From assembly GCA_023457875.1 (NCBI GenBank), contig JAEXBC010000348.1:1-7938 (forward strand): DNA of 7,938 bases. Reading direction: 5' to 3'. Below are positions 1 through 7,241 of the stretch, piece by piece (position 1 is the stretch's first letter; every line of letters begins with the position of its first letter). The translations under genes were made by a program, and so were the position numbers. This stretch comes from Bacillota bacterium (lineage in GTDB: Bacteria; Bacillota; Clostridia; Lachnospirales; Cellulosilyticaceae). The notes under the pieces were generated by a model, which was not told where the DNA came from, searched no databases, and saw only the letters and a list, made by a program, of their open reading frames with translations.

Positions 1-24
1 GCATGGGATGGTACAGCAAAATAA
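1..24 (+). CDS. Possible C-terminal end of an upstream gene (partial)
   Basis: Frame 1 opens at the window edge and reads AWDGTAK followed by a TAA stop. The other two forward frames do not look more coding. A gene ending here would lie 64 bases before the transaldolase start and could belong to the same operon. Seven residues are too few to name a family, so this is only a suggestion that the window starts inside the tail of another gene. Confidence 0.3.
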   Translation, partial: AWDGTAK

Positions 25-74
25 TAAAAGCAGCTTTATATAAAATCATAAGTATAAAAATATTGATGCTAATC

Positions 75-81
75 AAGGGAG
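75..81 (+). promoter_or_regulatory. Ribosome binding site that sets the transaldolase start
   Basis: The purine run AAGGGAG ends one base before the first in-frame ATG (83) but seven bases before the second (89). Normal Shine-Dalgarno spacing therefore favours initiation at 89 and removes two residues (Met-Ala) from the longest open frame. Confidence 0.6.
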
Positions 82-88
82 AATGGCT

Positions 89-1153
89 ATGGATACATAT
101 AAAGGACAATTACACGAATCAGCTGTACGCTTTGAACAAACCCATATTTGGATGGATTCCTGTGGAGAAGAAGAATTAAATTATGGGCTTGAAAGAGGCA
201 TTGTAGGAGCAACAAGTAATCCAATTATAGTAGCAAGCGTGATTAAAAATGAAATTGCGGTTTGGGAAGAACGCATTAAAGAATTGATCAATGAAAAAAA
301 ATCAGCAACTGAAGACGATATTGCTTGGGAAATTATCTATGAAATAGGTGCATTGCGTTCTCAAAAATTATTACATCTGTATGAAGCGTCTCATGGCCAA
401 AAAGGACGTTTATCTATTCAGACCAATGCAAAAAATTATAGAGATGCTGACAAAATGCTTGAGCAGGCACTTTTCTTAGATAGCTTGGGTAAAAATATGC
501 AAATTAAAATGCCTGCTTGTGAGGCAGGTATTAAGGCAATGGAAGAAGCAACCTATCGTGGTATAAGCATCAATGCAACAGTTTCCTTTACTGTAGCACA
601 GGCAGTAGCAGTGGCGCAAGCAGTAGAGAGAGGACTTTCAAGAAGGCAGAAAGAAGGCCTTGACTGTTCTAAAATGGCACCTGTTTGTACCATTATGATT
701 GGTAGAACAGACGATTGGTTAAAAGCCTATGTGAATAAGACAGGTATGGTGATCAAACCAGAAGCATTAGAATGGGCTGGGGTGGCAGTTATTAAAGAAG
801 CTTATCGTATTTTTAAAGAAAGAGGATACCGAACTAGATTACTTTCAGCAGCTAATCGTAATGTTTATCACTGGTCAGAATTATTAGGTGGAGACTTGTC
901 ACAGACCATTAACTACGCATGGTATAAACGTCTGAATGCTTGTGATTTCCCTGTTGAAAACCGCATTGATATTCCAGTAAATCAAGAATATATGGATGAA
1001 CTTAATAAAATACCTGAGTTCCATAAATCCTTTGATGAAAAAGGAATGACCATAGAAGAGTTTGAAAGCTATGGTGGATTTAGAGATACATTAGCTACAT
1101 TTATTGCAGGATATGTGGATTTATGCACATTTATTCGTGGATACATGATATAA
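89..1153 (+). CDS. Transaldolase-family protein, class I Schiff-base aldolase fold
   Basis: This predicted cytoplasmic enzyme has 354 residues from the ATG at 89 (356 if started at 83). By family it transfers or releases a dihydroxyacetone unit from a ketose through a lysine Schiff base. Aligning by eye with E. coli TalB gives Asp23 (TalB D17) in WMDS, Asn44 (N35) in ATSNPII, Lys140 (K132, Schiff base) in IKMPACEAG, Asn162 and Thr164 (N154, T156) in INATVSF, Arg206 (R181) in IGRTDDW and Arg257 (R228) in AANRN. The two arginines bind phosphate in TalB, so an anionic substrate is likely. TalB's catalytic Glu96 is replaced by Gln111 in RLSIQTNA, as in fructose-6-phosphate aldolase (Q59), and TalB Phe178 aligns with Met203. 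The chain is longer than TalB (317) and far longer than FSA (220). The neighbouring isomerase, 13 bases downstream, suggests a dedicated sugar pathway. The fold assignment is firm; the substrate is unknown. Confidence 0.88.
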   Translation: MDTYKGQLHESAVRFEQTHIWMDSCGEEELNYGLERGIVGATSNPIIVASVIKNEIAVWEERIKELINEKKSATEDDIAWEIIYEIGALRSQKLLHLYEASHGQKGRLSIQTNAKNYRDADKMLEQALFLDSLGKNMQIKMPACEAGIKAMEEATYRGISINATVSFTVAQAVAVAQAVERGLSRRQKEGLDCSKMAPVCTIMIGRTDDWLKAYVNKTGMVIKPEALEWAGVAVIKEAYRIFKERGYRTRLLSAANRNVYHWSELLGGDLSQTINYAWYKRLNACDFPVENRIDIPVNQEYMDELNKIPEFHKSFDEKGMTIEEFESYGGFRDTLATFIAGYVDLCTFIRGYMI

Positions 1154-1159
1154 AGGAGG
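1153..1159 (+). promoter_or_regulatory. Ribosome binding site of the isomerase gene, overlapping the transaldolase stop
   Basis: AAGGAGG begins on the last base of the transaldolase TAA stop and lies seven bases before the ATG at 1167. The overlap fixes the start and supports translation of both genes from one mRNA. Confidence 0.8.
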
Positions 1160-1166
1160 AAGACAG

Positions 1167-2507
1167 ATGAGACCATTTCAAGTTGCTTATATTCCTATTG
1201 GTGTACCTACTTTTCATTTAGAAAGTGCCCAGGTAGAATTCGACAAATCAATTAAACTGATTACATCTTTGACGCCATGTGCTGTTCATCCAAGTAAAAT
1301 GCTTTTAACACTTGATCAGTTAAAAGCATACTTAGATACCATTAATCCGGATGTGATTATTCTTCAAAATATTACTTTTGCCAATGCTGCTTATGCAAGT
1401 GAAGTTTTAAAACGCTTCACATCACCAGTGTTACTGTGGACGCTTCGTGAGCCAGTTATTGATGGTGGACGTCTTAGATTAAACTCATTAACAGGTGCTT
1501 ATTCAGCTGGTAATGCGCTACGTACTTTTAGAGAAGGTCACTTTGAATACATATTTGGATCACCAGAAGAAGACGAAGTTAAGGCTACCTTATCTGCAGT
1601 CATTAGAGCTGCTAAGATTAAATACGATTTACAATCTCTTAAGATGGTAGCCATTGGACACACCCCTCAAGGTTTTGGATTTGGTAGAGCAATGGATGCA
1701 GATTTATTAAAAACTTTTGGAGTGACCTTAGAAGCTATTGAAGCGAGAGAGCTCATCAATAAAGCAAAAACTTTTACAAAAGAAGAGTGTGAGTCTTATC
1801 TCGAAGAGGCTAATCAGTCTATGAAAGGACTTATGACTATTCCAGAAAATAATGTATTGGATTTTGCTAGACTTTATAAAGCATACAAGGAGTATGTGAC
1901 AGACAATCATATAGGGGCACTATCTTCTAGATGTTGGCCAGATTTCTTTGTAGAGTTTGGAACACCTGTATGTGCTGTACTTGCAATGCTTAATGATATG
2001 GGCATCTCTGCTAGCTGTGAGGCTGATGTATATGGTGCGTTATCTATGTATATAGGAACACAATTAACACAAAAAGCAACCTTCTTTGGAGATCCAGTAT
2101 CCATGGATGAAAAAGAAAATACAATAACCTTCTGGCATTGTGGCACAGCAGCCTGTTCAATAGCTCATAAAGAGACAGGGGCTTGTGTGGGTGTTCATCC
2201 AAACCGTAAAATTGGCCCAACTATGGAATTTGGCTGTGAGCCATGTGAAAAAGTAACAGTATTTAGGGTGGGCAAAAAACCAGACGGAAGTTTTAGATTC
2301 TTTGTTATGTCAGGAGAAGCACTAGATAAACCAAAACAATTTAATGGGACAAGTATTGTTGTTAAAGCTGAACACTTGGCTAAAGAAGTGGTCTATAATA
2401 GTGTTAAAGAAGGCTGGGAACCACACTTTGTTGTTATCTATGGCAATGTAGCTGAAGAATTAAAAGTTTTAGGTAATATGTTAAATATTGAGGTTTGTAC
2501 TTACTAA
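1167..2507 (+). CDS. L-fucose/L-arabinose isomerase-family protein
   Basis: This 446-residue predicted cytoplasmic metal-dependent aldose-ketose isomerase is shorter than E. coli FucI (about 590) and AraA (500), as in the compact L-fucose/L-arabinose isomerase-like group. Candidate metal ligands are Glu285 in SCEADVYG, Asp309 in FFGDP and His420 in GWEPHFVVIYG. The Glu-Asp spacing of 24 equals that of FucI Glu337/Asp361, and His420 stands where FucI has His528. His324 in FWHCGTAA is another conserved-looking active-site residue. The N-terminal half (about 1-160) looks like a Rossmann-type domain with the motif PDVIILQN, and the C-terminal part carries the beta-rich finish of the family. It follows the transaldolase by 13 bases, so the two are almost certainly cotranscribed, with the isomerase probably making the ketose used by the transaldolase. 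A strong terminator follows. The family is confident; the sugar is not known, and calling it fucI or araA would be wrong on length. Confidence 0.85.
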   Translation: MRPFQVAYIPIGVPTFHLESAQVEFDKSIKLITSLTPCAVHPSKMLLTLDQLKAYLDTINPDVIILQNITFANAAYASEVLKRFTSPVLLWTLREPVIDGGRLRLNSLTGAYSAGNALRTFREGHFEYIFGSPEEDEVKATLSAVIRAAKIKYDLQSLKMVAIGHTPQGFGFGRAMDADLLKTFGVTLEAIEARELINKAKTFTKEECESYLEEANQSMKGLMTIPENNVLDFARLYKAYKEYVTDNHIGALSSRCWPDFFVEFGTPVCAVLAMLNDMGISASCEADVYGALSMYIGTQLTQKATFFGDPVSMDEKENTITFWHCGTAACSIAHKETGACVGVHPNRKIGPTMEFGCEPCEKVTVFRVGKKPDGSFRFFVMSGEALDKPKQFNGTSIVVKAEHLAKEVVYNSVKEGWEPHFVVIYGNVAEELKVLGNMLNIEVCTY

Positions 2508-2540
2508 ACCGATGGGTTGATAGAAAAGTTCTTTGAAGAT

Positions 2541-2586
2541 AACCCCTCATGTGCTATAAGACATGGGGGGTTAAGACTGTTTTTTT
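2541..2586 (+). terminator. Rho-independent terminator of the transaldolase-isomerase operon
   Basis: The arms AACCCCTCATGT (2541-2552) and ACATGGGGGGTT (2561-2572) pair over 12 positions with one U-G wobble around an 8-base loop. Seven T residues follow at 2580-2586. The seven bases between stem and T-run are partly used if AAGACT (2573-2578) pairs with AGTTCTT (2527-2533), which would bring the stem base next to the T-run. It starts 34 bases after the isomerase stop. Confidence 0.85.
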
Positions 2587-2604
2587 ATCGTCATTAAAAC
2601 TGGG

Positions 2605-2644
2605 ATTGTTGTACGTTTATATCGCGTATAACAATTCTTTTTTT
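2605..2644 (+). terminator. Second, tandem terminator-like hairpin
   Basis: ATTGTTGTACG (2605-2615) pairs with CGTATAACAAT (2625-2635) over 11 positions with one G-U wobble and a 9-base loop. It is followed directly by TC and seven T residues (2638-2644). The stem is AT-rich and so weaker than the first, but the T-run placement is ideal. It probably backs up the first terminator and shields the chemoreceptor gene from read-through. Confidence 0.7.
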
Positions 2645-2743
2645 ATCTCATCTATGGTTCATATAAAGTGCTCTTATATATCAAAAGCTTTAGTAAAGAA
2701 TATGAAAATAAATCATGCATTCAGTTAAATAATAATAAATTTA

Positions 2744-2760
2744 GTTGCATTTTGTTGCAA
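2744..2760. promoter_or_regulatory. TTGCA dyad, possible operator
   Basis: TTGCA (2745-2749) and TGCAA (2756-2760) form a dyad with a 6-base spacer. The same stretch can be read as a direct repeat of GTTGCA at 2744 and 2754, exactly one helical turn apart. It overlaps the -35 of the suggested chemoreceptor promoter. No regulator is identified, and short AT-rich dyads arise by chance. Confidence 0.25.
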
Positions 2761-2783
2761 AATATAAAAAATTATTTTAATAT
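2755..2783 (+). promoter_or_regulatory. Possible housekeeping-type promoter of the chemoreceptor gene
   Basis: TTGCAA (2755-2760) and TAATAT (2778-2783) are each 4/6 matches to the -35 and -10 consensus, with an ideal 17-base spacer. In such AT-rich DNA other -10-like hexamers exist nearby, for example TATATT at 2787 and TATAAC at 2815, so the choice is tentative. No flagellar sigma (TAAA...GCCGATAT-type) promoter was seen. Confidence 0.3.
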
Positions 2784-2816
2784 CTATATATTAATGTAAG
2801 ATTTGATATTAAAATA
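2773..2816. repeat. Perfect 12-bp inverted repeat before the chemoreceptor RBS
   Basis: TATTTTAATATC (2773-2784) and GATATTAAAATA (2805-2816) are exact reverse complements separated by 20 bases. The repeat ends 14 bases before the ribosome binding site. It could be an operator or, if transcribed, a leader stem-loop. It contains almost only A and T, so a chance origin is possible, but 12 matches without error is notable. No T-run follows, so it is not a terminator. Confidence 0.5.
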
Positions 2817-2830
2817 TAACTTTAAGTTTT

Positions 2831-2837
2831 AAGGAGG
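2831..2837 (+). promoter_or_regulatory. Ribosome binding site that identifies a TTG start
   Basis: A full AAGGAGG lies seven bases before TTG at 2845, and no ATG or GTG is suitably placed. The next in-frame ATG is codon 49, inside the sensor region. This supports TTG initiation of the chemoreceptor. Confidence 0.8.
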
Positions 2838-2844
2838 CTCTACA

Positions 2845-5001
2845 TTGACAGGAAACCAAAAAGAGCAAAAAAGATATAGGCGAAATAAAAAATTAAAAGG
2901 CCATTCTGAAAAAGTATTTGAAGAGATTGCGCTGGGAAGAAAAAAAGCTTTAGAAGAATGGTTTCAGGACAAATGGTTTCAGCTTGAAATGATTAAAAAT
3001 CTTATTGTTACCAAGGACGCTAGCGAAATTGAATTGAGTCAGATTTTATTAGAGGAACTTAAATCTTATGAGGAATTTATAGAATTATTTATTTTAGATG
3101 CAAAAGGTGAAGTGATTGCTTCTTCCTGTGAGAAGCATCTCCATAATAGTTTTAGCCAGTTTCCTAATCTTAAATATGGTCTAGAAGGTAAACGCTATAT
3201 GTATGGTCCCTATTGTGATCAGTACACACTAGACATTCCTACAAAAGACAGGCAATTTAGTGATGAAGTGACCATACTATTTTCAGAACCCTATCAAAAT
3301 GAAGAGAAAGAACGGTATTTACTTTGTGCACGTGTCTTAAATGATGACCTATCCAATGTGATCCAGGTAGAAGATGTACATATTTATAAAGAATCTGGTG
3401 ATAACTATCTGTTTATGATTAAGAATAATAGAGGTATTTTACCTGGGACAGCCATTTCTAGAAGCCGCTTTGAAGATAGTGCCTTTACATTAGGTGAAAA
3501 TCTTAAGGATGGTATTAAGACGGCATTTGGTGAGACCATCAAGATAAAGAATCATACTGAATTTGAAATCCTATTTAATGATCCAAAGACAAAACAATTA
3601 CACCCAGGGGTAAAAAAGACAATCGAAAATGGGGAGAATCTTGACTGTTGGCCAGGATATCCTGATTATAGGCATATTTTGGTGGGAGGAAAGGGCATTA
3701 CCATTACCCCTCCTCACTCAGATGAAGTATGGGGCATGATGTGCGAAGGCGATATTGCAGAAATTTATGATTTTAATAGCATTAATACCCATGTACCTTT
3801 ATATGTAGCAGGTTTTTCAGCGGTATTTATCCTCATCAATGCCCTACTGTGTATTTTCTTTGGTGGTTATGGACTGATTGCTACTGTCTTTTTAAGTGGT
3901 GCTACTTTTATGGTTACTTACAAACTGATTAATCATTATATTACCAGAGGAATCAATGAAACTGTAAGTATTCTTTATGAAATTGCAGAGGGAGAAGGCG
4001 AGTTAACTAAGAGAGTTGCTCATCCTCCAAAGAACGAAGTGGGGGAACTAGGCAAATGGTTTAATAAGTTTATTAGCAATCAGATGAATATGGTTAAACG
4101 TATAGCCGCTGCCACAAAAACTACTAAGAAGGCTATTCATAAGGTTTCTACAACTACAAAAAGTATAGAAGATATTACTCAGGTTTTATCAGAAAATGCT
4201 ATTGCTCAAAATGAGTTACTTAAGAACACTCAAAATGAACTTTTGAATATTTCACAGCAATTCCAAGATAATGATGTCTTTGTTGAAAAAATTATCGATA
4301 AGATTAAATCTACCAGCCAGGCAACAATAGCAGCCGAACAGGCAGGTTCTTCAGCTTTGAGTTCTATGAAGGATCTAGAAGGAGCAACGCAAAATGCCGT
4401 TGATCACATTGCTATTTTAGAGCAACAATCTCATACGATTACAGAGATTGTGAGCACCATTAATGGTATTAGCAAACAAACAAGTTTGCTTGCACTTAAT
4501 GCGTCTATTGAAGCTGCTAGGGCAGGAGAATTAGGTAAAGGTTTTGGTGTAGTTGCAGAGGAGATAAAAAAACTTGCTAATAAAACAAGCGAATCTACGC
4601 TTAAAATTGAGAAACTCGTAAGTGACATTCAAAATCAAATTGAGAATACGAATCATAATATAGGCATTATCAATGAAAAGGTAAAAGCCTCCTCGAAAAG
4701 TACAATGGAAACTATGGAAAGCTTTGGTTTGTTTAAAGAAATTTCTGATGTTATGTCTGAGATTATGGAAGCCATGAAAAGTCAAAGCGAAATGATTAAT
4801 AAGGCCAATAGTAAGATGGGCAAGATAGCTACCAACGAAGAGAATAATAAGATTATAGAAGAAAATGATAGCGCATTATTGCTTGATCTCATGATAAAAA
4901 TGGACAATCAAATTAAAGTACTTAATCAGATGATCAAAGGTGTGGAATACTCGTCAGATGATTTAAGCAAAATTGTAGATGCATTTAAAATAAGGAATTA
5001 A
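2845..5001 (+). CDS. Methyl-accepting chemotaxis protein with a cytoplasmic Cache-like sensor
   Basis: This 718-residue chemoreceptor would signal through CheW/CheA to the flagellar motor. Residues 1-316 are soluble and begin with a strongly basic stretch and an amphipathic helix (about 20-55). A Cache-like part follows ([14 protein letters not shown], 81-94), then a second segment with [13 protein letters not shown] (265-277) and WGMMCEG (296-302). Two hydrophobic helices, about 317-339 and 343-362, are joined by GGYG. HAMP is about 358-415, with the NEVGEL motif at 397-402. The signalling domain runs to the end, with its hairpin tip at 544-575 ([18 protein letters not shown], then [13 protein letters not shown]). 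Ser replaces the usual Asn in QTN. There is no C-terminal NWETF-type CheR tether. Without an N-terminal membrane helix, the sensor should lie in the cytoplasm, an Aer-like topology. Cys95, 124, 161, 268 and 300 and several His could bind a metal or sense redox, but no ligand is known. Translation starts at TTG. Confidence 0.92.
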   Translation: MTGNQKEQKRYRRNKKLKGHSEKVFEEIALGRKKALEEWFQDKWFQLEMIKNLIVTKDASEIELSQILLEELKSYEEFIELFILDAKGEVIASSCEKHLHNSFSQFPNLKYGLEGKRYMYGPYCDQYTLDIPTKDRQFSDEVTILFSEPYQNEEKERYLLCARVLNDDLSNVIQVEDVHIYKESGDNYLFMIKNNRGILPGTAISRSRFEDSAFTLGENLKDGIKTAFGETIKIKNHTEFEILFNDPKTKQLHPGVKKTIENGENLDCWPGYPDYRHILVGGKGITITPPHSDEVWGMMCEGDIAEIYDFNSINTHVPLYVAGFSAVFILINALLCIFFGGYGLIATVFLSGATFMVTYKLINHYITRGINETVSILYEIAEGEGELTKRVAHPPKNEVGELGKWFNKFISNQMNMVKRIAAATKTTKKAIHKVSTTTKSIEDITQVLSENAIAQNELLKNTQNELLNISQQFQDNDVFVEKIIDKIKSTSQATIAAEQAGSSALSSMKDLEGATQNAVDHIAILEQQSHTITEIVSTINGISKQTSLLALNASIEAARAGELGKGFGVVAEEIKKLANKTSESTLKIEKLVSDIQNQIENTNHNIGIINEKVKASSKSTMETMESFGLFKEISDVMSEIMEAMKSQSEMINKANSKMGKIATNEENNKIIEENDSALLLDLMIKMDNQIKVLNQMIKGVEYSSDDLSKIVDAFKIRN

Positions 5002-5013
5002 CGGTAGAGAATA

Positions 5014-5022
5014 TGCTATACT
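5014..5022 (+). promoter_or_regulatory. Extended -10 promoter candidate for recD2
   Basis: TGCTATACT gives the extended TGn motif plus TATACT, a 5/6 match to TATAAT. A start site near 5029 would leave a leader of about 29 bases before the recD2 ATG. No good -35 is seen 17 bases upstream, which extended -10 promoters can tolerate. No terminator separates the chemoreceptor from recD2, so read-through is also possible. Confidence 0.4.
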
Positions 5023-5057
5023 ACTTCTATAAATGATTACATAAGAGGGCATATGAG

Positions 5058-7190
5058 ATGGAAAGTTTACGAGGAGTAGTAGAGCGCATTACCTACGCCA
5101 ATGAAGAAACGGGTTATAGTGTTATCAAAGTGAGATCAAAAGGCTATATAGATCTTGTAACAGTTGTGGGGAATATGGCTACTGTTAATGTGGGCTCAGT
5201 TGTCATGCTTAAAGGCTTTTGGAGTAGCAACCCGAAGTACGGAAGACAGTTTGAGGCACGTGAATGGGAGGAAGCATTACCTGCTAGTATATATGGTATC
5301 GAAAAGTATTTAGGTAGTGGTCTTATTAAAGGGATTGGTCCTATTTATGCCAAAAAGATTGTTGGTCTATTTAAGGAGAAAACCTTAGATATTATAGAAG
5401 AAACACCTGATCGAATCTGCGAAGTGCCTGGCATTGGTAAAAAACGAGTGGAGATGATTAAAAAGGCATGGCAAGATCAAAAGGAAATTAAAAATATTAT
5501 GATTTTCTTGCAATCTTATGGGATTTCTACGGCTTTTGGTAGCCGTATTTATAAGGTTTATGGTAATGAAAGCATCGATGTGGTGAAAGAAAATCCTTAC
5601 AAACTAGCTGATGATGTATATGGCATTGGCTTTAAAACAGCAGATAGCTTAGCAGCCAAGCTTGGGATAGATAAGGAATCCTTTAAAAGGTGTAGGGCAG
5701 GCATTTTTTATACACTGAGTCAGCTTTCAGAAGAAGGTCATTGCTATGCCACAAGTGAGCAGCTCCTTGAGAAGTGTATCGAGATACTTGATATAGAAGA
5801 AACGAAACTCATTATGAGTATTGACCATCTTATAAAAGAGAAAGAATTAATAAAAGAAGAGCCAGATATTATTTATTTACCACCCTTTTATTATAGTGAG
5901 AATGGTGTAGCCAGAAGGCTAAAGCAAATCATGTCTTCAAAGACACTCAAACAAGTAAAGTCTAGCCAAGAAATTATAGCCTCACTTGAAAAAGAAGATC
6001 ATATCACCTATGATGACATTCAGCGTAGGGCTATTCACATGGCAAGCACTTCTAAGATTATGGTGCTGACAGGAGGACCAGGGACAGGTAAAACTACCAC
6101 AACCCATGGGATTATTAGTTTATTTAAGGCTTCAGGAATGAAGGTGCTTTTAGCAGCCCCTACAGGCAGAGCCGCTAAGCGAATGAGTGAGGCAACAGCG
6201 ATGGAGGCTAAGACCATTCACCGTTTGCTAGAGTGTAAGCCACCAGAAGGCTATAAGAAAAATGAGGATCATCCATTAGAAGGGGACGTTCTGGTTATTG
6301 ATGAGGCCTCTATGATAGATATTATTCTCATGTATAATCTTCTAAAAGCTATTCCAGACCATATGATTATAGTGATTGTGGGGGATATTGATCAATTGCC
6401 CTCTGTAGGTCCTGGAAATGTGCTTCAAGATATTATTGATTCTGGGATTGTTCCTGTTATTAAGTTAGAGCGCATTTTTAGACAGGCTATGAATAGTAAA
6501 ATCATTACAAATGCCCATAAAATTAACAAAGGCGAAAACCCTGACCTTAGAGGCGGTGCGCAGAGTAACTTTTTCTTTATAGAGCAGGAAGAGAGTCAAG
6601 GGGTTCTAGATACCATCGTTAATCTCTGCACAAAGAGATTGCCTAGCTATTACAAGGTAAATCCAATAAGGGATATTCAAGTGCTTACCCCTATGCAAAG
6701 AACGGATACAGGAGCAGTCAATCTTAATGTGGTGCTGCAAGGAGCACTTAATCAAAATACACTTTGTTTAAGACGTGGGGCCACAGAGTATAGATTACAT
6801 GACAAGGTGATGCAGATTCGCAACAATTATGATAAAGAAGTCTTTAACGGTGACGTGGGCTTTATCTCCTCTATTGACCTAGAGGAAAGAACGCTAAAAG
6901 TGGTCTTTGATGAGCGAGAAATAGAATACGAGGCTTTAGAACTAGATGAATTGGTGCTTGCTTATGCCACCACCATTCATAAAGCACAGGGAAGTGAATA
7001 TCCTATTGTGATTATTCCCCTTACCTTTAGTCACTATGTGATGCTACAACGTAATCTGATTTATACTGGGATTACCAGAGCTAAAAAGGTAGTGGTTTTA
7101 GTAGGAAGTAAAAATGCCATTTACGCAGCCGTTAAAAATAATGATGTAAAAAATAGAAACACCAGATTAGCGTGGAGATTATTTCATTAA
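5058..7190 (+). CDS. recD2: RecD2 (YrrC-type) ATP-dependent DNA helicase
   Basis: This 710-residue SF1 helicase is close in length to Deinococcus RecD2 (715) and shorter than Bacillus YrrC (798). Family members unwind DNA 5' to 3' in repair and replication-fork maintenance without RecBC. An OB-like N-terminal domain (about 1-75) is followed by helix-hairpin-helix segments near 88-101 (LIKGIGPIYAKKI), 120-133 (ICEVPGIGKKRVEM) and 183-199. The motor carries Walker A GGPGTGKTT (339-347), motif Ia APTGRAAKRM (367-376), Walker B VIDEAS (413-418), motif III GDIDQLPSVGPG (442-453), the arginine-containing RIFRQ (472-476), and C-terminal ATTIHKAQGSEYP (637-649) and YTGITRAKK (669-677). All key residues are present and the gene looks intact. 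The ATG at 5058 has AAGAGGG (5043-5049) upstream; the ATG at 5053 is out of frame and soon meets a stop. The flanking genes suggest no shared pathway. Confidence 0.95.
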   Translation: MESLRGVVERITYANEETGYSVIKVRSKGYIDLVTVVGNMATVNVGSVVMLKGFWSSNPKYGRQFEAREWEEALPASIYGIEKYLGSGLIKGIGPIYAKKIVGLFKEKTLDIIEETPDRICEVPGIGKKRVEMIKKAWQDQKEIKNIMIFLQSYGISTAFGSRIYKVYGNESIDVVKENPYKLADDVYGIGFKTADSLAAKLGIDKESFKRCRAGIFYTLSQLSEEGHCYATSEQLLEKCIEILDIEETKLIMSIDHLIKEKELIKEEPDIIYLPPFYYSENGVARRLKQIMSSKTLKQVKSSQEIIASLEKEDHITYDDIQRRAIHMASTSKIMVLTGGPGTGKTTTTHGIISLFKASGMKVLLAAPTGRAAKRMSEATAMEAKTIHRLLECKPPEGYKKNEDHPLEGDVLVIDEASMIDIILMYNLLKAIPDHMIIVIVGDIDQLPSVGPGNVLQDIIDSGIVPVIKLERIFRQAMNSKIITNAHKINKGENPDLRGGAQSNFFFIEQEESQGVLDTIVNLCTKRLPSYYKVNPIRDIQVLTPMQRTDTGAVNLNVVLQGALNQNTLCLRRGATEYRLHDKVMQIRNNYDKEVFNGDVGFISSIDLEERTLKVVFDEREIEYEALELDELVLAYATTIHKAQGSEYPIVIIPLTFSHYVMLQRNLIYTGITRAKKVVVLVGSKNAIYAAVKNNDVKNRNTRLAWRLFH

Positions 7191-7213
7191 TCTAGGCAAG
7201 AGAGGTATTTTTT

Positions 7214-7241
7214 TTGATAGTATGCAAACAATAGATATTGT
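7214..7241 (+). promoter_or_regulatory. Possible promoter of hcp
   Basis: TTGATA (7214-7219) is a 5/6 match to the -35 consensus. Sixteen bases on, TATTGT (7236-7241) is a 4/6 match to -10. A start site near 7248 would fall inside the inner inverted repeat, as expected for an operator overlapping the promoter. The -10 is weak, so the call is tentative. Confidence 0.3.

Larger units (their letters stand above)
2508..2844. other. Non-coding gap between the sugar operon and the chemoreceptor gene
   Basis: This 337-base gap has no convincing open frame on either strand. The first 140 bases contain two terminator hairpins. The remaining 200 bases are extremely AT-rich and contain a TTGCA dyad, a possible promoter and a perfect inverted repeat just ahead of the chemoreceptor ribosome binding site. 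A TAA at 2830-2832, in frame with the receptor gene, rules out a longer N terminus. Confidence 0.75.

Noticed and set aside
89..1153. Labelling the first gene as the pentose phosphate transaldolase tal
   Set aside because: The Glu96-to-Gln change, extra length and isomerase partner argue against assuming the housekeeping role, so no symbol was given.
1728..2146. Two reverse-strand open frames of 60 and 79 codons inside the isomerase gene
   Set aside because: They are antisense to a well-supported enzyme gene, have unbalanced composition rich in Phe, Ser and Ile, and match no recognisable family.
2645..2844. Flagellar sigma (SigD-type) promoter for the chemoreceptor
   Set aside because: TAAA strings occur by chance in this AT-rich stretch, but none is followed at the right distance by a GCCGATAT-like element.
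4431..4785. Reverse-strand open frames inside the chemoreceptor gene
   Set aside because: They lie opposite the highly conserved signalling hairpin and show only the mirror of its codon pattern.
6035..6217. Reverse-strand open frame opposite the RecD2 Walker A region
   Set aside because: The forward frame carries the invariant helicase motifs; the reverse frame is a shadow.
7176..7215. recD2 terminator formed by AGATTA/TAATCT (7176-7181, 7188-7193) and the T-run at 7208-7215
   Set aside because: The stem is only six AT-rich pairs, overlaps the coding end, and 14 unpaired bases separate it from the T-run.
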